A stretch of 64,000 nt of DNA, taken from the NCBI RefSeq assembly GCF_001310895.1, contig NZ_BAZS01000009.1, positions 47,029 to 111,028 of the forward strand. Direction: 5' to 3'. Source of the DNA: Virgibacillus halodenitrificans JCM 12304 (GTDB lineage Bacteria; Bacillota; Bacilli; Bacillales; Amphibacillaceae). Made by a program: the position numbers and the translations under genes. Of the stretch, positions 9,066 through 16,851 are shown piece by piece; position 1 is the first letter of the stretch, and every line of letters starts with the position of its first letter. A model generated the notes under the pieces. The model was given only the letters and a program-made list of their open reading frames with translations. It was not told the origin of the DNA and did not search any database.

Positions 9066-12000
9066 TTGAAAAAATGGCATGTTATTTTACTGACGTCTTT
9101 TCTATTGGTCACCCCATTTTCTGCTATAACCGTGAAGGCAGAGGAGGGGACTGGTAAATCACCCTACGAAATTTATCCACTTCCGCAGAATGAAACAGAT
9201 TTAGGAACAGCGTTTACACTTACCGATGAAGTAAATGTGGTGGTGGAAGAGAGTATTGACGAACCGACGAGGAAGTTTTTAAAAGAAATTCTAACTTCTG
9301 CATCCATTGGTTTTACAATTTCTGAGGAGACTGTTTCTGATCGCACCAATATTTTAATCGGAATAAAAGGCTCCAATGGGTATGTAGATACTTATTTTAA
9401 TGACCATATCCAATATGATTCTACTATTTTTAAAGAAATAGACCCATATGTGTTAACAATAGACAAACAATTAGAGGAAATGGGATCGATTGCGATTCTT
9501 GGAGAAGATACGGATGCAGCCTATTACGGGCTGGAAAGTTTAAAAATGATTATGGATCAGCTTGCAGATAAAAAAGTCCATTCCATGAGATATGAGGATT
9601 ATGCCGATACGAAATGGCGCGGATTTATTGAAGGCTTTTACGGCTTTCCATGGTCCCATGAAGCACGAAAAAGCTTAATGGAATATGGTGGAAGCATAAA
9701 AATGAATGCATATATTTATGGTCCAAAAAATGAGAAATACCACAATAGTGAGTGGCGAAAACTGTACCCGGAAGAAGAATTGGCGAAAATTGAAGATCTG
9801 GCTCAAACCGGATATGAAACGAAAACAGAATTTATTTGGGCCATTCATCCTGGATTCAATATGATTGATTGGAACAATTATGATCAGGAGATGGAAAAGC
9901 TTTTTGCGAAATTTGAACAAATGTATGGTGCAGGTGTGCGCCAGTTTGGTTTATTCATGGACGACATTAGTACAGCACAGGCATTAAAAGATAAGGATAA
10001 GCATGTGAAATTAATTACTGATATTGCAAACTGGGTGGAAGCAAAAGGGGATGTTAAACCATTAGTTTATACACCGCCATTTTACAACCAGTCATGGACA
10101 GGATCTTATGGTAAGCCGTATTTAGAGGCATTGCGAGATGTACCTGAAAACGTAGAAATTATGTGGACGGGAAGTGGTGTTGCTGGAACGGTAAATGAAC
10201 AGGATATGCAGTGGGTCAAAGACATTATTGGACGCGATCCGTTTGTATGGCTGAATTGGCCTGTAAATGATTACGTAAATTCTCGTTTAATGCTTGGCAA
10301 AGGGGAGGTACTGGAGCCTGGTACCCATAACATTTCCGGCGTCGTTTCCAATCCGATGCGTTGGGCGGAGCTCTCGAAAATAGCGTTATTTGCAGTTGCA
10401 GATTTCACATGGAATGTCGATGCATTTGATGCTGAACAGAGTTGGCTTGACTCATTTGACTATATTGCGCCAAATGTTGCATCTGAGTTGAATACGATTG
10501 CCTATCATTTAAGTGATCCATCACCAAGCACACATGGGCTCGTTGTTGGCGAATCAGAAAACATAAAGGAAGAATTAAATACATTTCGAGATAAATTTGC
10601 CAACGGTGAATCTGTTGAGGCAGTTGGTCAGCAGTTAATGGATGAATTTGACAAGATTCTCGAGGCAATTAACGGTTTCCGCGAAAAAAGTACGAATGAG
10701 CAAATGGTGAAAGAAATAACCCCATGGCTTCATAGTTTGGAGAACGTGGTGAAGGCTGATAAACATGCAGTCCAGTCTGTTCTGGCATTGCAAAATGAGG
10801 ATATGAATACAGCGTGGGAGGCACTGGGGGAGGCTTCTGCGGCATTAACTGCGTCTAAAACATTTACAATTGAAAAACTCAATTCCCCTGACGTGACAGT
10901 AGAAGCTGGTGCCAAGCGATTGGTCCCATTTGCGAAAGAGTTAATTAACAAGCTGGATGCTAAAATCTATCAAACTATCAATCCGGGAGCAACGGTAAGA
11001 GTTCCAATAACCTCCTATAATCATTCTGATTTAGGTGCAATGGTAGATGGTGATCCGGAGAGCCTGACATATATTAAAACATTGCAGGAAAACGGCGATT
11101 GGTATGGCGTGGATCTTGGAAAGAAGGTTCCGGTAACAGATATCCATATTTTACAAGGCAGAAATAATGACGACCATGATATTTTCCATAAGGGAATACT
11201 TGAATATTCAACGGATGGTGAGAGTTGGACAGCAATTGGTGAGGAGCGTTCCGGCTATAAGGTAGAGGCAGATCATCTTGAATTAGAAGCACGGTATATT
11301 CGTTATCGACTGACACATGCGGGCGTACCAGGTGGAAAGCCAGACTTGTGGACAGCTATCCGGGAATTTACAGTGAATAAAAATAGCGAGGAGGCACGTT
11401 TTTACTCCAATATCGATGGGCTTCAAGCGGAAGTGGAGAGTACAACCACGGAAGCAAGCTTAAAAAATCTGTCAGAGATAATGTTGAGGCCATCCGAATA
11501 TGTGGGAATTGCGTTGCCGGGATTGGAGAAAATTAAATCCATTGAGCTGGACCGTTCCACAACAGATGCTACCCTTCAAGTATCGGAAAACGGTGTGGAG
11601 TGGGAAGAAATCAGCAAGGAAGGACCTTACCCAAATGCTGCTTATGTACGTCTGATAAATAACACCGAAGAAGAAATTACTTTTGATCTGCCAAAGCTGC
11701 AGATCGCCTTCAATAAATTTGTCGAGCCTACGGTGTCTCATAATTATGAAAGTATATACCAAGGCAAACAAGAGAATTTGTATGATGGTGATTTGACAAC
11801 GAAAACTTGGTTCGGCGGGATGCAGGACAAGGGCAAATATGTCCAAGTAGATATGGGTGGTCTGGTTGACGTCAATGATATAGCTTTGGTGATTAACGAC
11901 GGAGAAGGGGATTACTTTCGAAAAGGTGATCTGCAAATTTCTGAAGATGGGGAAACATGGGAAACCATTCACTCCTTTGAAAATCCAGGTGATCGCAGTT

Positions 12001-12800
12001 TGAATTTCCCTGATCATGAAGTCCCTTATCGTTATAAACGTGTAGAGGTGGGTGGCCAACAAGCACGCTATATCCGGTTGATTTCAACGGAAAGCCATCA
12101 AATGTGGTTAGGATTAAATGAAATCATTGTCAATGAAGGGATGGAAAAGCCTGGTCCAGAAAACCTCGCAGTGCAAGCAGAACCAAAAGGGACTGCTGGA
12201 AATGAAGAAGCTCATGTGATCGATGGCAAGCTAGCTACGTTCTATACACCGAAAGGCGATTCACAGGCTGGGCAGTTGATTTACAAACTTACACAGGAAA
12301 CGAAGGTTGGAGAACTTTTGATTCTGCAAAATCCGCAAGCAATTTCAAATGCAGAGGTTTCCATAAGAGATTTGGATGGTTGGCATAAGGTTGGTAGCCT
12401 GTCTCAATCACTAACAGAGCTGGATACCTCTCGTTACGAGCATGTACTGGAAGTGAGGGTGGAATGGGCTGGAGATGTGAAGCCCCAGATCCACGAAATT
12501 ATCCCAGTCAGTGAAAAGGTGGAGGAGCCAGTTGTAGCGAGCGTTGCTGATGTGAAAGCATTAGTGAAGCAATTTGCAGAAGCAGGAGAGATCACCGATG
12601 AGGAAGCTGTTCGGAGGCTGGACATGCATTTGACAACAGTAGAGCGCTTTGAAAAGGATGAGAATGTAGGGAAACTAGTAAAACATTTACAAGGCTTTAA
12701 ACAGATGATTGCTTATTATTATCAGCAAGGGCAAATTAGTGATCTGGCAAATGCTGAATTGGATAGAGCGGCAGATGTGCTGATTGGGAAGTATGAGTAA
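9066..12800 (+). CDS. Secreted GH84 beta-N-acetylglucosaminidase (copy 1) with discoidin-like and C-terminal helical domains
   Basis: GH84 enzymes remove beta-linked GlcNAc by substrate-assisted catalysis; secreted bacterial ones (hyaluronidase/NagH-like) act on host glycans. The TTG start follows AAGGAGG, and the signal peptide is residues 1 to about 28. An N-terminal GH20b-like domain (about 36-180) precedes the barrel, which opens with WRGFIEGFYGFPWSH. The catalytic pair is D299-D300 in LFMDDIST. A helical bundle (about 490-640), an F5/8-type carbohydrate-binding domain (about 640-775), a divergent sandwich, a second F5/8-like domain (about 890-1030), a C-terminal sandwich and the shared helical domain (about 1160-1244) follow. 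It is 1244 residues long and complete. Copy 2 follows after a 21-bp repeat array. Confidence 0.94.
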   Translation: MKKWHVILLTSFLLVTPFSAITVKAEEGTGKSPYEIYPLPQNETDLGTAFTLTDEVNVVVEESIDEPTRKFLKEILTSASIGFTISEETVSDRTNILIGIKGSNGYVDTYFNDHIQYDSTIFKEIDPYVLTIDKQLEEMGSIAILGEDTDAAYYGLESLKMIMDQLADKKVHSMRYEDYADTKWRGFIEGFYGFPWSHEARKSLMEYGGSIKMNAYIYGPKNEKYHNSEWRKLYPEEELAKIEDLAQTGYETKTEFIWAIHPGFNMIDWNNYDQEMEKLFAKFEQMYGAGVRQFGLFMDDISTAQALKDKDKHVKLITDIANWVEAKGDVKPLVYTPPFYNQSWTGSYGKPYLEALRDVPENVEIMWTGSGVAGTVNEQDMQWVKDIIGRDPFVWLNWPVNDYVNSRLMLGKGEVLEPGTHNISGVVSNPMRWAELSKIALFAVADFTWNVDAFDAEQSWLDSFDYIAPNVASELNTIAYHLSDPSPSTHGLVVGESENIKEELNTFRDKFANGESVEAVGQQLMDEFDKILEAINGFREKSTNEQMVKEITPWLHSLENVVKADKHAVQSVLALQNEDMNTAWEALGEASAALTASKTFTIEKLNSPDVTVEAGAKRLVPFAKELINKLDAKIYQTINPGATVRVPITSYNHSDLGAMVDGDPESLTYIKTLQENGDWYGVDLGKKVPVTDIHILQGRNNDDHDIFHKGILEYSTDGESWTAIGEERSGYKVEADHLELEARYIRYRLTHAGVPGGKPDLWTAIREFTVNKNSEEARFYSNIDGLQAEVESTTTEASLKNLSEIMLRPSEYVGIALPGLEKIKSIELDRSTTDATLQVSENGVEWEEISKEGPYPNAAYVRLINNTEEEITFDLPKLQIAFNKFVEPTVSHNYESIYQGKQENLYDGDLTTKTWFGGMQDKGKYVQVDMGGLVDVNDIALVINDGEGDYFRKGDLQISEDGETWETIHSFENPGDRSLNFPDHEVPYRYKRVEVGGQQARYIRLISTESHQMWLGLNEIIVNEGMEKPGPENLAVQAEPKGTAGNEEAHVIDGKLATFYTPKGDSQAGQLIYKLTQETKVGELLILQNPQAISNAEVSIRDLDGWHKVGSLSQSLTELDTSRYEHVLEVRVEWAGDVKPQIHEIIPVSEKVEEPVVASVADVKALVKQFAEAGEITDEEAVRRLDMHLTTVERFEKDENVGKLVKHLQGFKQMIAYYYQQGQISDLANAELDRAADVLIGKYE

Positions 12801-12822
12801 GCTGTTGAGGAGGGCTTGTGCT

Positions 12823-12913
12823 GTCTCGGTAGTGAGAGTATGAGTCTCGGCAGGAGGGGCAAGTGTCTCAATTGAAGCGGTAGCTGTCTCGGTAGCGGAG
12901 TTCCCCGTCTCGG
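12823..12913. repeat. Array of 21-bp repeats with GTCTCGG core
   Basis: The core GTCTCGG (one copy GTCTCAA) recurs at 12823, 12844, 12865, 12886 and 12907, exactly 21 bases apart, with variable sequence between. The array fills the gap between the two GH84 genes and is more GC-rich than its surroundings. The 21-base period is two helical turns or seven codons; a minus-strand frame through it reads as a seven-residue repeat but has no start signals. Function unknown. Confidence 0.8.
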
Positions 12914-13076
12914 CTGTCTGCTCGGCAATGTCACCACAGCTCAGCACATTACTACTTAAACAGTTGGTTAATTTCCTGCAGTATTAACTCAAACAGGCTA
13001 GAGCGAAAGGAAAGAACAAACAAGGGAAGTGCAGATATTTCTCTGCATTTCCCATCCAAAAGGAGGATGTGTTCTT

Positions 13077-16000
13077 TTGAAAAAGCGGTATTTTTATTTG
13101 TTGATGCTTCTATTACTTTTGTTACCACTTTCCACTGCAGCTGAAAGTCAGGCAGAAGAAAAATATGAAATTTACCCTATACCTCAAAATGAAAAAGATT
13201 TAGGAACAGATTTTACACTTACAAATGAAGTGAACCTTGTGGCAGAGGATGGGATTGATACACCGACAAAGGAGTTTTTAGAGGGGATTCTTTCCTCTAA
13301 ATCGATTGAGGTAAATACTTCAAACCAAATTGTCCCTGGTCAAACGAATATTTTACTTGGTACAAAGGGGTCCAATGGATATGTAGACAATTATTTTAAT
13401 GAAAACATAGCCTATGATTCTACTATTTTTGAAAAAATCGATCCGTACGTGTTAGCAATGGCTACAGATTTAGAAGAGAATGGTACGATTGCCATTCTTG
13501 GAAAAGATACAGAATCCGCTTTTTACGGCTTGGAAACATTGAAAATGATCACGGATCAAATTTCTGGAAAGAAGATTCATGCAATGCAGTACGAGGATTA
13601 TGCTGATAGCAAGTGGCGTGGATTTATCGAAGGATTTTACGGTTTTCCTTGGTCACATGAATCACGGATCAGTTTAATGGAGTTTGGCGGCAAGATTAAA
13701 ATGAATGCCTACATCTACGGTCCGAAAGATGAAAAATATCATAACAGCCAATGGAGGAAGCCGTATCCGGAAGAGGAGCTTGCAAAGATTCAGGAGCTTG
13801 CCGAAGTTGGACATAAGACGAAGACACAATTTATATGGGCGATTCACCCTGGTTTTAGCATGATTGACTGGGACAATTATGATCAGGAATTAGAAACATT
13901 ATTGGCAAAGCTGGACCAGGTATATGGTGCAGGTGTACGGCAATTCGGTTTGTTTATGGATGATATCAGTACTGCGCAATCATTAAAGGATACAGAAAAA
14001 CATATGAAGCTCGTTAAAGATATCGCTGATTGGGTGGAGGCTAAAGGTGATGTAAAACCACTTATTTACACACCGCCATTTTACAATAAAGCATGGACGG
14101 GTGAGGCAGGAAAGCCTTATTTGGAAGCAATGAGCACACTGCCAAAAGATGTAGAAATTATGTGGACAGGCGACGATGTCATTGGCACTGTAAATCAGCC
14201 TGATATGCAATGGGTGAAGGATTTTATTGGTCGGGACCCGTTTGTATGGTTGAACTGGCCAGTTAATGGGTATGCAGGATCAAGGTTATTGCTTGGAGAA
14301 GGAGAGCATTTTCTTGAAAAAGGTACACATAATATTTCAGGAGTTGTTTCCAATCCACTTGAACAAGCTGAGTTATCTAAGGTAGCTATTTTTGCTGTAG
14401 GTGACTTTGCATGGAATGTCGATGATTACAATAGTAAGCAAAGCTGGGAGGATTCTTTTAATTATATTGCACCGAATGCTGCGTCAGAATTAAGAACAAT
14501 TGCACACCATGCAAGTGATCCATCACCAAATCGACGAGGCGTTGTATTGGAGGAATCCGAAAATATAAAGGTTGAGCTTGATGAATTTATGAGTAAATTT
14601 CAACAAGAGGAACCCGTTGAGGTAATTGGAGAGCAGCTAATTGATGAATTTAATCAAATTTTGGATGCCATTACTGGCTTTAGAGAAAAAAGCACGAATG
14701 AGCAAATGCGAAAGGAAATAGAACCATGGCTGAACAGCTTGGAAGAAGTCGTTCAAGCAGATAAATATGCAGTTCAATCGGCAATCGCTTTTCAAGGAGA
14801 TGATTTAAACACCGCCTGGGAAGAATTGGGGAAAGCAGCCAATGCCATGGATAGGTCGACTACATTTCCTATAGAGAAATATAACGGCAAGGATGTCCCA
14901 GCTGAAATTGGAGCGAAACGTCTTGTTCCATTTGCTAATAAACTGATTAAGCAATTAGATGCTGACATCCATCTCGAGATAGATCCGGAAGCTATGGCCA
15001 ATATTCCCACCTCCTCTTATGAAGGTCAAAATCTGGATAATATGGTAGATGAAGATCCAGATACGTATGCATATGTAAAGGTTCTTCAGAAAAATGGGGA
15101 CTGGTATGGTCTGGATCTTGGAAAAACGGTGGCAGTCAAAGATATTCAGATCGTTCAAGGAAGAAACAATAATGATCATGATATTTTTCATCGAGGAATC
15201 CTTGAGTATTCTACAGATGGTGAAAGCTGGCAGGCGATTGGTGAGGAACAATCTGGCTATAACGTAGAGGTGAATAATGTAGAAATTGAAGCACGCTATG
15301 TCCGTTATCGATTAACACATGCAGGCGTCCCTGGTGGCAAAGATGATTTATGGACAGCAGTTAGAGATTTTCGTGTTAATGGAAAACAGGCGACAAGTCA
15401 GATATATACAAATGTTGCCGCATTACAGGAGATAGAAGTGAAAACAGAGGAAAACCTCACAAAAATACAGGATGTTCCAGCAATTACGTTGAAACCGTCA
15501 GACTATATTGGTGTCTCCCTACAAACTATTGAGCAGATTAAGGAAATTTATTTTCAAGGAACAACAGATAAGTTAACACTTGAGGTCTCTGGAAATGGCG
15601 TCGAATGGCAGGAGATAGCTGAAGAAAATTCTTATCCAAATGCTGCGTATGTTCGGTTGATTAATAAAACAGATAAAGCAATTACCTTCGATTTAGAGCA
15701 ATTCACTATCCAAACAGAAACATTTACAGAACCTGTTGTATCCCATAACTACCCAGGCACGTATACAGGGAAGGCACCTGATCTGTACGATGGTGATTGG
15801 GATAGTAAAGTTTGGTTTAACGGCAGTCAGGATGCAGGAAGGTATGTACAAGTCGACATGGGTGGACTCATTCATGTGAAAGATATTGCAGTCGTGATTG
15901 ATGACGGTGAAGGTGATTATTTCCGGCAGGGAGACCTGCAGATTTCCAAGGATGGGGAAACATGGAAAACCATTCATACGTTTGAAAATCCAGGGGACAG

Positions 16001-16541
16001 AAGTTTAAACTTCCCGGATCATGAAGCACCATACCGACTCAAGCGGGTGCAAGTGGACAATGAAGAGGCAAGATTTGTCCGACTTGTATCGACAGAGAAG
16101 AACAGCAAATGGCTGGCGTTGAATGAAATTATCGTCAATGAAGGCATGGAAAAACCGGGAACAAAAAATCTTACTGTACAAGCAGAGCCAAAAGGTGCAC
16201 CCGGAAATGAAGCAGCCCAAGTAATCGATGGCAAGTTAGCTACATTTTATACACCAGAAGGAGACGCTCAGGCTGGCCAGTTGAATTACAAGCTTTCTGA
16301 GAACACGAAGGTTGGTGAGCTCCTGATTCTGCAAAGTCCACAGGCGATTTCGGATGCGGAAGTTTTTATTAGAGACTTGGATGGTTGGCATAATGTCGGC
16401 AGCCTGTCTCAATCACTAACAGAGCTGGACACTTCTGGTTACGAGCATGTACTGGAAATAAAGATAGAATGGTCTGGCGCTGTGAAGCCACAGATCCATG
16501 AAATTATCCCTGTAAGGAAAAAGGCTGAGGAGCAGCTGTAG
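13077..16541 (+). CDS. Secreted GH84 beta-N-acetylglucosaminidase (copy 2), C-terminal domain lost by frameshift
   Basis: A close paralogue of the upstream GH84 gene along its whole length. The TTG start follows AAAGGAGG; the upstream extension of the frame has no ribosome binding site. The signal peptide (about 1-25) is a long leucine run ending near TAAESQAE. The GH84 barrel opens with WRGFIEGFYGFPWSH, and the catalytic pair is D295-D296 in LFMDDIST. The F5/8-like modules are retained. The frame stops at 16539-16541. Alignment with copy 1 shows one base missing near 16533 (CC in copy 1, C here), which throws the shared helical domain out of frame. As written the protein has 1154 residues and should be active but lack the proposed anchoring domain. 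If the deletion is a sequencing error, the product would be about 1242 residues and end at 16804. Confidence 0.9.
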   Translation: MKKRYFYLLMLLLLLLPLSTAAESQAEEKYEIYPIPQNEKDLGTDFTLTNEVNLVAEDGIDTPTKEFLEGILSSKSIEVNTSNQIVPGQTNILLGTKGSNGYVDNYFNENIAYDSTIFEKIDPYVLAMATDLEENGTIAILGKDTESAFYGLETLKMITDQISGKKIHAMQYEDYADSKWRGFIEGFYGFPWSHESRISLMEFGGKIKMNAYIYGPKDEKYHNSQWRKPYPEEELAKIQELAEVGHKTKTQFIWAIHPGFSMIDWDNYDQELETLLAKLDQVYGAGVRQFGLFMDDISTAQSLKDTEKHMKLVKDIADWVEAKGDVKPLIYTPPFYNKAWTGEAGKPYLEAMSTLPKDVEIMWTGDDVIGTVNQPDMQWVKDFIGRDPFVWLNWPVNGYAGSRLLLGEGEHFLEKGTHNISGVVSNPLEQAELSKVAIFAVGDFAWNVDDYNSKQSWEDSFNYIAPNAASELRTIAHHASDPSPNRRGVVLEESENIKVELDEFMSKFQQEEPVEVIGEQLIDEFNQILDAITGFREKSTNEQMRKEIEPWLNSLEEVVQADKYAVQSAIAFQGDDLNTAWEELGKAANAMDRSTTFPIEKYNGKDVPAEIGAKRLVPFANKLIKQLDADIHLEIDPEAMANIPTSSYEGQNLDNMVDEDPDTYAYVKVLQKNGDWYGLDLGKTVAVKDIQIVQGRNNNDHDIFHRGILEYSTDGESWQAIGEEQSGYNVEVNNVEIEARYVRYRLTHAGVPGGKDDLWTAVRDFRVNGKQATSQIYTNVAALQEIEVKTEENLTKIQDVPAITLKPSDYIGVSLQTIEQIKEIYFQGTTDKLTLEVSGNGVEWQEIAEENSYPNAAYVRLINKTDKAITFDLEQFTIQTETFTEPVVSHNYPGTYTGKAPDLYDGDWDSKVWFNGSQDAGRYVQVDMGGLIHVKDIAVVIDDGEGDYFRQGDLQISKDGETWKTIHTFENPGDRSLNFPDHEAPYRLKRVQVDNEEARFVRLVSTEKNSKWLALNEIIVNEGMEKPGTKNLTVQAEPKGAPGNEAAQVIDGKLATFYTPEGDAQAGQLNYKLSENTKVGELLILQSPQAISDAEVFIRDLDGWHNVGSLSQSLTELDTSGYEHVLEIKIEWSGAVKPQIHEIIPVRKKAEEQL

Positions 16542-16804
16542 AAAGTGTTGCTGATTTGAAAGCATTAGTGAAGCAATTTGGTGAAGCAGGAGAGATCACG
16601 GATGAGGAAGCTGTCCGGAAACTGGATACGCATTTAACAACTGTAGAGCTACTTGAAAAGGATGAGAATGTAGGAAAACTAGTAAAACATTTGCAAGGTT
16701 TTAAGCAGTTGCTTGCTTATTATCATCAGCAAGGAAAGATTATTGATCTGGCATATGAAGAGCTGAATAAGGCTACAGAAGCATTGATTGTGAAGTATGA
16801 ATAA
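16542..16804 (+). pseudogene. Detached C-terminal helical domain of GH84 copy 2
   Basis: This frame continues the homology to GH84 copy 1 after the one-base deletion. It encodes the complete roughly 85-residue shared domain, including the conserved THLTTVE and KLVKHLQGFKQLL segments, and ends at TAA 16802-16804. There is no ribosome binding site or credible start of its own, so it is probably not translated separately. The preserved coding sense beyond the break suggests a very recent mutation or a base-calling error. Confidence 0.85.
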
Positions 16805-16851
16805 ATGGCTCAATCCAGTTTAATCGCATTCTTATAGAGAGGTGAATAACA

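Noticed and set aside
11472..12062. 196-codon minus-strand frame inside GH84 copy 1
   Set aside because: Antisense shadow of a well-conserved gene; no start signals and no recognisable domain.
12687..12947. Minus-strand reading frames with a seven-residue repeat (ET-rich) across the 21-bp array
   Set aside because: The repeat follows directly from the 21-base DNA period. There is no ribosome binding site, and the frame overlaps the end of the GH84 gene.
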